Counted from the stretch's first letter, positions 1 to 7,582 are shown. The stretch: DNA of 14,651 nt from Pseudomonadota bacterium (GCA_963205465.1 CAUJKG010000371.1:1-14651); one strand, 5' to 3'. The notes: a model not told the origin generated them from the sequence alone. A program made the numbers and translations.

Positions 1-54
1 GTGAAGGACGCAGCACCGGCCGTTCGCCTCGCGGCGGAATAATAGCGGCTTGCA

Positions 55-879
55 CTAATTCGCGCGCGCCGGTGGCTGATTGGTCGCCGGCGCGTTTGCA
101 TTTGGCGCGGCCGCGTCCGGCGAAGTCTTCTGCAGGAATTCCGGCGTCTCGGGAGTTTGCCGGATCGTCACCGTCATGGCGTGCGGCGCATGCGGATTGG
201 GCGGCAGGATCTTGATCGCCATGAGCTGCTTCACGAGCGCGGGACTCATGCCCGCGCGTTCGATCGGGACGAATTTGTCGCCGCCGCGGTAAACCGCAAA
301 GCCTTTCGGCTGTACGACGATGTCGCCGCCCTGCAGCGTCGGATCGTTCTCGAAATCGACTGCTGCAACCCCGTAAGGATCGCGTCCGTTGCAGGTGCAG
401 CCCTCGACGATCTGGGTGCGGTAGAGAAACGCGTTCGGAAGCGCGGAATATTTCTGGCCGTCGTTTGCGATCGCGTTGTCGATGCCAAGACCGCTGAACA
501 CCTTGGTCTGCGCCGCGGGGCACATGGCATGGCAGACTTTGTCGAGCGATACGTCCTTGCGGCCGCCGCGGCTGATCGGAAAGAATTTGCCGTCGCAGGT
601 GCGTACGCAAACGCTGGAGAAGGCGTCCGACTTTCGCTTCTTCTCTTCCTCTTCTTCGTCCGGGGCATAGCGCGGCCGGGTACCAAACAAGGCACCGAAG
701 AATTCGGAAAACGGATTGTTTGAGCGCGCGTCGCGATAGGGCGCGGGCGGTGTGTTCCGCGCGCCGCCATAGATACTGTAATAGGTCTGCGCGGTTGCAG
801 GTGTCAGCAGCAAGGCCGCGAGCGCTGCGGCGCAAAGCGCTCTCAGGGACGAACGGGCCGCTTTTTGATGGGCCGACAC
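55..879 (-). CDS. Secreted cysteine-rich DUF2865 family protein
   Basis: The 274-residue product has an N-terminal signal peptide: basic start, hydrophobic stretch at about residues 12-25, and a likely cleavage after Ala30 (ATA|Q). It is therefore predicted to be periplasmic or secreted. An acidic/basic tract (DEEEEEKKRK, about residues 74-83) precedes the conserved core. That core contains CVRTCDGKFFPIS and six cysteines in three close pairs (C91/C95, C116/C120, C161/C163), which suggests disulfides or metal binding. The C-terminus is Pro/Ala/Asn-rich and looks disordered. The CVRTCDG(Y/F)FPIS motif is what I recognise as DUF2865, a family of unknown function in Rhizobiales. The start is GTG at 879; GGGGAG lies 10 bases upstream and no in-frame ATG is nearby. 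The gene lies 127 bases downstream of pyrE on the same strand. No function can be assigned. Confidence 0.85.
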   Translation of the reverse strand: MSAHQKAARSSLRALCAAALAALLLTPATAQTYYSIYGGARNTPPAPYRDARSNNPFSEFFGALFGTRPRYAPDEEEEEKKRKSDAFSSVCVRTCDGKFFPISRGGRKDVSLDKVCHAMCPAAQTKVFSGLGIDNAIANDGQKYSALPNAFLYRTQIVEGCTCNGRDPYGVAAVDFENDPTLQGGDIVVQPKGFAVYRGGDKFVPIERAGMSPALVKQLMAIKILPPNPHAPHAMTVTIRQTPETPEFLQKTSPDAAAPNANAPATNQPPARAN

Positions 880-1006
880 GGCTACGCTACTCCCCGGCGT
901 TTTGATGCGGTTCTAACCCCCGAGGTATGACCGCCCCATTAAACGCCCGATCCCGCAAAAAGTTGCAAAATGCATTCCATGCGGGAAAGGGGCTTTTGGC
1001 CAGTGG

Positions 1007-1600
1007 TTACTTGTTCAAGAATTCGTCAGCGGTAAACAAGGCATGAAAGCGCAAGCCGGCCTTGGCGAAGGTCTCGGTAGCGCCTTCCTGCCGGTCCACG
1101 ATGGTGAGCACGAAAGCAACCTGCGCGCCGGATTCCTGCGCCGCCTGCGCGGCCTTGAGTGCGGATTCTCCGGTCGTGGTGACGTCCTCGACAATGGCGA
1201 CCGTCCTGCCGGCAAGGGTTTCGCCTTTGGTCAGACCCTCGACCAGGAGCTTCGCGCCGTGCTCCTTCGGCTTCTTGCGCACGAAGAAATTCGGCAAAGG
1301 CTTCCCGGTGATCCAGCTCAAGGCGGCGACCGCGCCGGAGATTGGTACCGCGCCCATCTCCAGCCCGCCGATCGCGTCGAGCTTCTCCTGCGCCAGCGCT
1401 TCGAGCGATAATTGCGCAAGGAGTGCCGCACCTTCGGGGTCGAGCATCGTGGGCTTGAGGTTGAAATAGAAGTGGCTCTTGCGCCCGGAAGCGAGCGTGA
1501 CTTCGCCGAGCCCAAAGGAGCGCGTGGCGATGATTTCTTTCAGCCGCGCGCGGGCGGCTTTCGGATCGGGAAGGTTGATTTGGGTCACGGAGAAGGGCAT
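1007..1600 (-). CDS. pyrE: Orotate phosphoribosyltransferase
   Basis: Transfers the phosphoribosyl group of PRPP to orotate to give orotidine 5'-monophosphate, the fifth step of de novo pyrimidine synthesis, in the cytosol. The 197-residue product carries the type I phosphoribosyltransferase PRPP loop VAIVEDVTTTGES (about residues 134-146, acidic pair E138/D139). It also has the Lys-rich flexible catalytic loop VRKKPKEHGAK (about 107-117) and the N-terminal orotate-site region LASGRKSHFYFNLKP (about 36-50). Length is normal for the short bacterial form. I chose the ATG at 1600 because homologues begin shortly before the ARARLxEII helix. The reading frame stays open upstream to 1675, but that extra 25-residue stretch looks unlike the family. 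No clear Shine-Dalgarno is visible. The gene is divergent from the flavoprotein gene, with 86 bases between starts. Confidence 0.95.
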   Translation of the reverse strand: MPFSVTQINLPDPKAARARLKEIIATRSFGLGEVTLASGRKSHFYFNLKPTMLDPEGAALLAQLSLEALAQEKLDAIGGLEMGAVPISGAVAALSWITGKPLPNFFVRKKPKEHGAKLLVEGLTKGETLAGRTVAIVEDVTTTGESALKAAQAAQESGAQVAFVLTIVDRQEGATETFAKAGLRFHALFTADEFLNK

Positions 1601-1686
1601 CCGGTTGGTGCAGGCATCGGACTTGCTATCATTGCGCGCGCTGAGCGCCAACGAAAACACGGACGCCATCAACAACGGATAGAATC

Positions 1687-2355
1687 ATGACCGGCCCTAT
1701 ACTCCACCCGCTCGATTTTCAGCCGTGCGGCGAAGCGGAAATGCTGAAGCGCGCGCGGGATTTCCGCGCGATGATGAAGCGCCGCCGCACGGTGCGGGAT
1801 TTTCAGGATCGCCCGGTTCCGCGCGAGATCATCGAAGACGCGGTCATGACCGCGGCGGGCGCGCCGTCCGGCGCCAATCAGCAGCCCTGGAGCTTCGTGT
1901 GCATTTCGGATGCCGCGACGAAATCGAAAATCCGCGTCGCGGCCGAGGAGGAGGAGCGCGACTTCTACAAGGGCGGCAAGACCCCCGCGGAGTGGCTGGA
2001 GGCGCTTGGTCCCCTCGGAACCGATGAACACAAGCCGTTTCTCGACATTGCGCCGTGGCTGATCGTGATCTTCGGCCAGCGCTACGGCTTTGCCGAAGAT
2101 GGCTCACACGTGAAGCACTATTTCGTCCCGGAATCGGTTGGCATCGCGATGGGCTTCCTGATTGCGGCACTCCACAACGCCGGGCTCGCGACGCTGACGC
2201 ATACGCCCTCGCCGATGGGGTTCCTGAATGAAATCTGCGGGCGTCCAGCGAACGAGAAGCCTTACGTGCTCCTCGTCGCGGGCTATCCGGCGGAAGACTG
2301 CAAGGTGCCGACGATCACCAAGAAGAAGCTGGAAGAAGTGAGCGTGTGGATTTAG
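1687..2355 (+). CDS. Nitroreductase-family flavoprotein, iodotyrosine-deiodinase-like
   Basis: The 222-residue product has the FMN-dependent nitroreductase fold. A basic phosphate-binding segment RRRTVRDF (about residues 32-39) is followed by APSGANQQPWSF (59-70), the flavin and dimer-interface signature. A mid-protein segment EEEERDFYKGG...TDEHKPFLDIAPWLIVIF follows. E90, Y94 and K116 occupy the spacing of the Glu-Tyr-Lys lid residues that hold the substrate zwitterion in iodotyrosine deiodinases. This placement is from memory of that family, not an alignment. The gene may therefore encode a reductive halotyrosine dehalogenase or a related aromatic-substrate reductase. A generic NAD(P)H nitroreductase is the conservative reading. 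No signal peptide or membrane anchor is present, so it should be cytosolic. It is divergent from pyrE and lies 159 bases before the methyltransferase. Start ATG 1687 has only a weak GGATAG upstream. Confidence 0.9.
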   Translation: MTGPILHPLDFQPCGEAEMLKRARDFRAMMKRRRTVRDFQDRPVPREIIEDAVMTAAGAPSGANQQPWSFVCISDAATKSKIRVAAEEEERDFYKGGKTPAEWLEALGPLGTDEHKPFLDIAPWLIVIFGQRYGFAEDGSHVKHYFVPESVGIAMGFLIAALHNAGLATLTHTPSPMGFLNEICGRPANEKPYVLLVAGYPAEDCKVPTITKKKLEEVSVWI

Positions 2356-2514
2356 CTTTTCTCATTACGGGGTTCGCCACGGAGCAGCGTGATTCTGTTG
2401 CCGATGCGATGACCGCGGCATGAATCTGATGTTGCAAGCCCTCTGTCTCGCTCGCCGTGGCCACGAATCTCCGGCTTCGAAAGTGTGCCTCGTCCTCCCA
2501 TTCATGAGATGAAC

Positions 2515-3252
2515 ATGGCGCAGAATATCTATGACAACGCCGACTTCTTCGCGGGCTATAGCCGCTTGCCCCGTCAAGTACATGGGCTCGACGGTGCGCC
2601 CGAATGGCCTGCCATACGGAAAATGCTTCCGCCGCTTCGCGGCAAGCGGGTTGCCGATATGGGGTGCGGTTTCGGCTGGGCCTCGCGCTGGATGCGCGAG
2701 CAGGGCGCGGCTTCCGTTCTTGGCGTCGATCTGTCGCGAAACATGATCGCTCGAGCAGAGGCGGATACGACCGATGCAGCCATTCGCTATCGCGTCGCCG
2801 ATCTCGAAACGCTGGAGTTGCCGCAGGCTGCATTCGATCTGGTCTACAGCGCTCTGACGTTTCACTACATAAAGGATTTCAGCCGCCTCGTGCGGATGAT
2901 TCACAGCGGGCTCGTCGAAGGCGGCGATCTCGTCTTCACCATCGAGCATCCGACCTTCATGGCTGCGGCGCATCCGCATTGGATCGCCGATGAAGACGGC
3001 CGCAAGACATGGCCCGTCAACGGCTATTCTGTCGAGGGCGAGCGCCGGACGGACTGGTTCGTCAAAGGCGTGCTGAAATACCACCGCACCATGGCGACGA
3101 CCCTGAATACGCTGATCGGAGCAGGCTTTGCACTGCATCGAGTTGATGAGTTTGCGCCCACGCGTGCGCAGATCGAAGCAATGCCCGAACTGGCTCAGGA
3201 ACTGGAGCGTCCGATGATGCTACTTGTCTCGGCGCGTAAGTCAGGAACTTGA
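2515..3252 (+). CDS. Class I SAM-dependent methyltransferase
   Basis: The 245-residue product has a Rossmann-type methyltransferase core of the Methyltransf_11/25 kind. SAM-binding motif I is VADMGCGFGWASRW (about residues 46-59). The acidic ribose-binding end of strand 2 is VLGVDLS (68-74), followed by the adenine-contact region VADLETLELP. Motif IV is FDLVYSALTFHYI (about 107-119). Family members starting MAQNIYDxxxFFxGYSRLPR are widespread, but the substrate is unknown to me; a small molecule is more likely than nucleic acid because no target-recognition domain is present. I chose ATG 2515 because this conserved start directly follows, with a weak GAG about 7 bases upstream. In-frame GTG 2485 and ATG 2509 are alternatives. 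It follows the flavoprotein gene by 159 bases in which I see no terminator, so co-transcription is possible but unproven. It converges on polA, 32 bases away. Confidence 0.9.
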   Translation: MAQNIYDNADFFAGYSRLPRQVHGLDGAPEWPAIRKMLPPLRGKRVADMGCGFGWASRWMREQGAASVLGVDLSRNMIARAEADTTDAAIRYRVADLETLELPQAAFDLVYSALTFHYIKDFSRLVRMIHSGLVEGGDLVFTIEHPTFMAAAHPHWIADEDGRKTWPVNGYSVEGERRTDWFVKGVLKYHRTMATTLNTLIGAGFALHRVDEFAPTRAQIEAMPELAQELERPMMLLVSARKSGT

Positions 3253-3284
3253 TGCAGACGCGCTGTTCAGTTTCTCATCGCCGA

Positions 3285-6242
3285 TCAATGCGCTTCTTCC
3301 CAGTTCGACGCGGCGCGCGCATCGACCGATAAGGGGATCGAAAGAGCAACCGCAGGCAGCGGGGCCTCTTCCATCACTTTCTTCACGAGCGGCAGCGTCT
3401 TCTTCACGTCCTTGTCCGCCACTTCGAAGATCAATTCGTCGTGGACCTGCAAGAGCATCTTCGCGTCCACCTTCGCCTTCGCAAGCGCGTCATCCATGCG
3501 GATCATGGCGCGGCGGATGATATCGGCCGCCGTGCCCTGCAGCCGCGCGTTGATGGCGGCGCGCTCGTTGAAGCCGCGCACCGAAGGGTTCGGGTCCTTG
3601 ATCGCCGGATAGTGGCACCTGCGGCCGAACAGCGTCGTGACATAGCCGTGCTCGCGCGCGAATTGTTTGGTGTCTTCCATGTAATCGCGGATGCCGGGGA
3701 AGCGCTCGAAATACTTCTTGATGTAAGCGCCCGCTTCCTCGCGGCCGATGCCGAGCTGGTTCGCGAGCCCGAAGGCCGAGATGCCGTAGATGATGCCGAA
3801 GTTGATCGCTTTGGCGCGGCGGCGGATTTCGCCCGGCATGTCTTTCACCGGCACGCCGAACATTTCGGACGCCGTCATCGCGTGAATGTCCAAGCCCTCG
3901 CGGAACGCCTTCTTCAATTGCGGCACGTCGCCGATCTCGGCGAGTAGACGCAGCTCGATCTGCGAGTAGTCGGCGGAAACCAGCTGGTTGCCTTGCTCCG
4001 CGACGAAAGCCTTTCTGATTTTCCTCCCTTCCTCGGTGCGGACCGGAATGTTCTGCAGGTTCGGCTCGGAGGAGGCGAGGCGGCCGGTCGGCGTTGCCGC
4101 GAGCGCATAAGACGTGTGAACGCGGTTGGTTTCCTTGTTCACATACTCCGGCAGCGCGTCGGTATAGGTCGATTTGAGTTTGGAAAGCTGCCGCCATTCC
4201 AGAATTTTCTTCGGCAGCTCGTGACCTTCTTCGGCGAGATCTTCCAGCACTTTTGCGCCGGTGGACCACGCGCCGGTGGAGGTCTTGGTGCCGCCCGGCA
4301 GGCCCATCTTGCCGAACAGAATATCGCCGAGTTGCTTCGGGCTGCCGGGATTGAACTGCTGGCCCGCGATCTTTGCGATTTCGTCTTCGAGCCGCGCGGT
4401 CGATTGCGCGAAGTCACCCGAGAGGCGCGAGAGCATCTGCCGGTCGATGGCAATCCCGCGCTTCTCCATTTCCGCGAGCACGACGGCGAGCGGCCGCTCC
4501 AGCGTCTCATAGACGTTGTTCATGCTTTCGGTGGCGAGCCGGGCTTTCAGATAGAGCCACAGCCGCAGCGTAACGTCGGCGTCCTCGGCGGCATATTCGG
4601 TCGCGCGATCGATCGCGACGCGATTGAAGGTGATGGAGCTTTTGCCTTTGCCCGCGACCTGCTCATAGGCGATCGGTTTGTGACCGAGAAAGCGCAGCGC
4701 GAGATTGTCCATGCCGTGGCCGCCGCCGGAGCGACCGGCATCGAGCGCGTAAGACATCAGCATGGTGTCGTCGTAAGGCGCGATGAAGACGTTTTCGCGC
4801 GCAAGCACGAGCCAGTCATATTTGATGTTCTGGCCGATCTTCAGCACGCTCGGATCTTCGAGCAGAATTTTCAGCTTCGCGCAGGTTTCTTTCAGCGGCA
4901 GCTGGCCTGGCAGCAAGCCGTCGTCGAACAGCCCTTCGCCCGCGCCGCAATGGCCGAGCGGAATGTAGCAGGCTTCGCCCGGCGTCACGCACAGCGATAC
5001 GCCGCAAAGCTCGGCCTGCATCGGATCGAGCGAGGTTGTTTCGGTATCGACCGCGACATAGCCTGCGGCGCGCGCTTTCTCGATCCAGGCGTCGAGCTGC
5101 TTGGGTGAGGTGACGGCTTCGTATTTCTTGTGGTCGAACGGAATTTTCTTCAGCGCCGCTTCGCGCTCGGCGAACAGCGCCTGCGGCGTGAGTCCGCCTG
5201 CTTCAGCGGCTTGCGCCTTGTCGGCGGTCTTCGCCGGCGCTTTTGCAGTCGCCTTGCTTTCCGCGACGGCTGCACCCGCTGACAACAGCGGATCGGCCTC
5301 AACCGCATTCGGATCGATGCCCGCGGCTTTTGCCACGTTCTCGGTGAGGCGCGTGAACTCCATCGCTTTCAGGAAGGCGACCACCTTTACCGGATCGCCG
5401 CCATCGAAGCCGAGTTGATCGAGCGGCGTGCGGAGCGGGGCCTGGTCGTCGAGGAGCACGAGCTTCTTCGAGACGCGGGCAAGTTCGGCATTGTCGATCA
5501 GGGTCTGGCGGCGTTTGTCCTGCTTGATCTTCTCCGCGTTCTTGAGAAGCGTTTCGAGATCGCCGTATTCCTGAATGAGGAGAGCCGCAGTCTTGATGCC
5601 GATCCCCGGCACACCCGGCACATTGTCGGTGGCGTCGCCGCACAGTGCCTGCACGTCCGGCACGCGGGCGGGCTCGACGCCGAATTTCTCTTCGACTTCC
5701 TTCTCGCCGATCTTGCGCTCGTTGCCGGGCATCGGATCGTACATCGTGACGCCTTTGCGCACGAGCTGCATCAGGTCCTTGTCGCCGGCGATGATGAGGA
5801 CTTCCGCACCGGTTTCGCGGGCTTCGCGGGCATAAGCCGCGATCAGATCGTCCGCTTCATATCCGGCCTCTTCGATTGGCTTCAGCCCGAAGGCTTTCAC
5901 GACGTCGCGCATCAGCGGAAATTGCGGGATCAGGTCTTCCGGCGGATCGTCGCGGTTCGCCTTGTATTCGGGATAGATTTCGTTGCGGAAACCGTCGCCC
6001 GCCGCGTCGAACACGACGCCGACATGTGTCGGCTTCCTGCCGTCGATGCCTTCGCGCATCAGTTTCCACATCATGGACGAGAACGTCATGATCGCGCCGA
6101 CTGGCAGGCCGTCGGAGCGTGTGAAAGCCTTGCCGCGCGACTGTGCGGCTTTGAACATCGCGAAGTAGGCGCGGAAAATAAAGGACGAGCCGTCGATCAA
6201 AAAGACGCGGTCGCCCTTCTTCAGGGGTCGAATTTCGGACAT
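3285..6242 (-). CDS. polA: DNA polymerase I with 5'-3' and 3'-5' exonuclease domains
   Basis: Fills gaps and removes Okazaki-fragment primers, and acts in excision repair. The 985-residue product has all three domains. The 5'-3' exonuclease is at about residues 10-290 (FLIDGSSFIFRAYF; YEADDLIAAYA; IIAGDKDLMQLV; helix-hairpin-helix GVPGIGIKTA). An Ala/Lys-rich linker spans about 315-350. The 3'-5' proofreading domain keeps its DEDDy residues: D399/E401 (VDTETTS), D476 (NIKYD) and Y550/D554 (YAAED). The family A polymerase has motif A SADYSQIE (D758), the O-helix RRRAKAINFGIIYG (R807, K811, F815, Y819) and motif C VHDE (D935). Phe at 815 corresponds to the residue that discriminates against dideoxynucleotides in E. 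coli Pol I. The start is ATG 6242, with CGAGG just upstream. The frame is open to 6290, but the extra 16 residues are not family-like. It sits 96 bases downstream of an acyltransferase gene on the same strand, with a terminator-like hairpin between. Confidence 0.97.
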   Translation of the reverse strand: MSEIRPLKKGDRVFLIDGSSFIFRAYFAMFKAAQSRGKAFTRSDGLPVGAIMTFSSMMWKLMREGIDGRKPTHVGVVFDAAGDGFRNEIYPEYKANRDDPPEDLIPQFPLMRDVVKAFGLKPIEEAGYEADDLIAAYAREARETGAEVLIIAGDKDLMQLVRKGVTMYDPMPGNERKIGEKEVEEKFGVEPARVPDVQALCGDATDNVPGVPGIGIKTAALLIQEYGDLETLLKNAEKIKQDKRRQTLIDNAELARVSKKLVLLDDQAPLRTPLDQLGFDGGDPVKVVAFLKAMEFTRLTENVAKAAGIDPNAVEADPLLSAGAAVAESKATAKAPAKTADKAQAAEAGGLTPQALFAEREAALKKIPFDHKKYEAVTSPKQLDAWIEKARAAGYVAVDTETTSLDPMQAELCGVSLCVTPGEACYIPLGHCGAGEGLFDDGLLPGQLPLKETCAKLKILLEDPSVLKIGQNIKYDWLVLARENVFIAPYDDTMLMSYALDAGRSGGGHGMDNLALRFLGHKPIAYEQVAGKGKSSITFNRVAIDRATEYAAEDADVTLRLWLYLKARLATESMNNVYETLERPLAVVLAEMEKRGIAIDRQMLSRLSGDFAQSTARLEDEIAKIAGQQFNPGSPKQLGDILFGKMGLPGGTKTSTGAWSTGAKVLEDLAEEGHELPKKILEWRQLSKLKSTYTDALPEYVNKETNRVHTSYALAATPTGRLASSEPNLQNIPVRTEEGRKIRKAFVAEQGNQLVSADYSQIELRLLAEIGDVPQLKKAFREGLDIHAMTASEMFGVPVKDMPGEIRRRAKAINFGIIYGISAFGLANQLGIGREEAGAYIKKYFERFPGIRDYMEDTKQFAREHGYVTTLFGRRCHYPAIKDPNPSVRGFNERAAINARLQGTAADIIRRAMIRMDDALAKAKVDAKMLLQVHDELIFEVADKDVKKTLPLVKKVMEEAPLPAVALSIPLSVDARAASNWEEAH

Positions 6243-6293
6243 GGAACCTCGTTTGAACGGCACGATGCCGAAGCGAGCCAGGCCCGGCAAGCG

Positions 6294-6321
6294 AAACCGT
6301 CCCCTTAGATGGGGACAGTTT
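6294..6321 (-). terminator. Hairpin between acyltransferase gene and polA, probable terminator
   Basis: Two 11-base arms flank a 6-base loop: plus-strand arm AAACCGTCCCC, loop TTAGAT, arm GGGGACAGTTT. It starts 18 bases past the stop codon of the upstream minus-strand gene. In a minus-strand transcript the single non-Watson-Crick position becomes a G-U wobble, so all 11 positions pair. In a plus-strand transcript it would be a C-A mismatch. That asymmetry favours function in the minus-strand RNA. The 3' arm ends in UUU but no longer U tract follows, so intrinsic termination may be weak or need Rho. It could also affect read-through into polA. Confidence 0.5.
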
Positions 6322-6338
6322 GCGAGCGGATAAAGCCC

Positions 6339-7376
6339 TTATTCCGCGGGCTGAAGCGTCTTTTTGCCCGCAGGCTGCAGGTGGAAGGCAGCGGGCCGGA
6401 CGAAAAGGAAGTCGAGCCTGGTGCCGCGGATCGCGGCATGGAACAGGAGCGGCACGGCGACCCCGACCAAGGTGACGATGAGTGCTACCGTACCGAGATC
6501 GGGGATGATCCCGGTGTGGAGCAGGAAGAAGCGGGTTGAAGCCATCGGCAGGAAGAAGGCGAGATAGACCACGATCGAATTCTCGCCTGCGTAGCGCAGA
6601 ATGGTGAGCCAATTCATCTGCGCGAAGATGGAAGCGACCGTGATCACGGCGAGCGCGCCGGCAAAGCCGAGCACGAGCGAAAGGAACGGTGCTTCCGCAT
6701 AGCCACCGAACACGAGAACGCCGTTGGTGAGCCCCCAGAGCAGGAGCGCGATGGCGAAGACGCGCAGATTTGCCTGCACCAGTGCCGCGTAACTGAAGAC
6801 GTGCTTGGCGAGCCAGTAGCCGCCGAAGAAATAGACGAAGCGTGCCGCAAACTCGTCGATCATCAGCCAGCCGGTATCGACCTTCACGATCTCGAGTGCG
6901 GCGGCGATAACGAAAATACCGAGCGGCGGAATGCGCCGCGTGGCCTTCGCCACAATGAACATCACCGGCAGCATATAGATGAACCACAGCGTGCCGAACG
7001 GCTCGATATAGGCAAGCAGATACTGATGGAGCAGCCCCTCGACACCATACTTTGAAATGAATGCCGGCGCCTTGAACGCGAACTGGATCGTGACCCAGAG
7101 CACGTAGAAATAGAAAAAATGCACGAGCTTTTTATCGAGGTAGTCGCGCCAGTTGCGATCGATCACGCGCCCGAGGAAGAGACCGGAAATCAGAAAGAAG
7201 TCGGGCATGCGGAAAGGCTTGGCGAAGGTGGCGACCGCATGCATCCAGCTTTCGTGACCATCGGCAACCTCGACGCCCAGGATCGAGTGCTTCATCACGA
7301 CCCAGATGATGCAAATGCCTTTGGCGAAGTCGACCCAGTCGACCCGCGGCTTTTCGTAAATGCCCATCTGTTTCAT
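6339..7376 (-). CDS. Membrane acyltransferase (acyltransferase 3 / YcfT-like), copy 1
   Basis: The 345-residue polytopic inner-membrane protein probably has about ten transmembrane helices. Acyltransferase-3 proteins move acetyl or other acyl groups onto extracytoplasmic sugars or related acceptors; the acceptor here is unknown. The first helix carries the family Lys/Arg-x10-His arrangement, K19 and the putative catalytic H30 (KGICIIWVVMKH). A conserved FRMPDFFLISGLF (about 55-67) and FGTLWFIYMLP (about 127-137) follow, resembling the E. coli YcfT branch. The start is ATG 7376, with GGAG 7 bases upstream. The frame stays open to 7463 but lacks support there; ATG 7367 is possible. It is the downstream member of a tandem pair: copy 2 has the same length and aligns without gaps at 235/345 identical residues by hand count. 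Each copy has its own ribosome binding site and upstream repeats. polA follows on the same strand. Confidence 0.88.
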   Translation of the reverse strand: MKQMGIYEKPRVDWVDFAKGICIIWVVMKHSILGVEVADGHESWMHAVATFAKPFRMPDFFLISGLFLGRVIDRNWRDYLDKKLVHFFYFYVLWVTIQFAFKAPAFISKYGVEGLLHQYLLAYIEPFGTLWFIYMLPVMFIVAKATRRIPPLGIFVIAAALEIVKVDTGWLMIDEFAARFVYFFGGYWLAKHVFSYAALVQANLRVFAIALLLWGLTNGVLVFGGYAEAPFLSLVLGFAGALAVITVASIFAQMNWLTILRYAGENSIVVYLAFFLPMASTRFFLLHTGIIPDLGTVALIVTLVGVAVPLLFHAAIRGTRLDFLFVRPAAFHLQPAGKKTLQPAE

Positions 7377-7408
7377 AGTCACGCTCCAGAACTTCCAATT
7401 GTGCCGCA

Positions 7409-7424
7409 GCGCGACATGTCGCGC
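7409..7424. promoter_or_regulatory. Perfect 16-bp palindrome upstream of acyltransferase copy 1
   Basis: GCGCGACATGTCGCGC is a perfect dyad with no spacer, 33-48 bases upstream of the copy 1 start codon. It lies in the 239-base non-coding spacer between the two paralogues. Position and symmetry suit an operator for a dimeric regulator or an element in the 5' untranslated region. Such palindromes also arise by chance in GC-rich DNA, so the assignment is tentative. I see no good promoter next to it. Confidence 0.35.
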
Positions 7425-7428
7425 GCTT

Positions 7429-7464
7429 TGCCGGGTGACCTTGCAATCGCTATGCCGCGTCACC
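7429..7464. repeat. Imperfect 12-bp direct repeat, 24-bp period
   Basis: TGCCGGGTGACC (7429-7440) and TGCCGCGTCACC (7453-7464) match at 10 of 12 positions. They start 24 bases apart, a little over two helical turns. Both contain a GGTSACC-type core that is nearly self-complementary. They lie next to the 16-bp palindrome in the copy 1 upstream region and could be paired binding sites. With two mismatches in short GC-rich units, chance is a real alternative. Confidence 0.3.
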
Positions 7465-7506
7465 GTATCTCTACGAGGTGTTTGTTACGGCGAAGAACTG
7501 ACAGGC

Positions 7507-7523
7507 CGAGACTTGCAGTCTCG
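7507..7523. repeat. Perfect inverted repeat, 7-bp arms, in spacer between the paralogues
   Basis: CGAGACT-TGC-AGTCTCG forms a perfect 7-bp stem with a 3-base loop. It is 131-147 bases upstream of the copy 1 start and 93-109 bases beyond the copy 2 stop. It has no U tract on either strand, so it is not a standard terminator. It may be part of a leader, a small RNA or a protein binding site; nothing in the sequence decides between these. Confidence 0.35.
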
Positions 7524-7560
7524 AAATGGCACAGAGCGCCCATGCGGATGCCAAGGCCAG

Positions 7561-7582
7561 CCGGCCAGCAAGTTTTGGCCGG
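7561..7582 (-). terminator. GC-rich hairpin downstream of acyltransferase copy 2
   Basis: Perfect 7-bp arms CCGGCCA and TGGCCGG flank an 8-base loop, 34 bases past the copy 2 stop codon on the minus strand. The stem is very stable, but no U run follows in the minus-strand transcript. It could be a U-less or Rho-assisted end, or an mRNA-protecting 3' structure. It probably separates transcription of copy 2 from copy 1, consistent with each gene having its own upstream elements. Confidence 0.35.

Noticed and set aside
951..986. Hairpin TCCCGCA/TGCGGGA with a 22-base loop between pyrE and the DUF2865 gene, with a nested TGCA-AAA-TGCA
   Set aside because: The loop is long, the arms are only 7 bp and no U tract follows on the minus strand, so I do not call it a terminator. 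It may be chance.
1601..1675. 25-residue N-terminal extension of PyrE
   Set aside because: Upstream ATG codons exist at 1675 and 1669 but have no ribosome binding site, and the added residues are not part of the family. They would also occupy most of the divergent promoter region.
2315..3138. Minus-strand open frames opposite the methyltransferase gene
   Set aside because: They are shadows of a gene with clear SAM-binding motifs; translations are Arg/Ala/His-rich without domains.
3993..5108. 371-codon plus-strand open frame opposite polA
   Set aside because: It is antisense to the conserved polymerase and exonuclease domains. Its composition is typical of a shadow frame and it contains no motif.
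5415..6308. 297-codon plus-strand open frame opposite the 5'-3' exonuclease part of polA
   Set aside because: Same reasoning as the other antisense frames; polA motifs are intact on the opposite strand.
5857..6987. 376-codon minus-strand open frame spanning the polA/acyltransferase boundary
   Set aside because: It overlaps two well-supported genes in another frame and crosses the terminator-like hairpin. The product is Arg-rich and lacks motifs.
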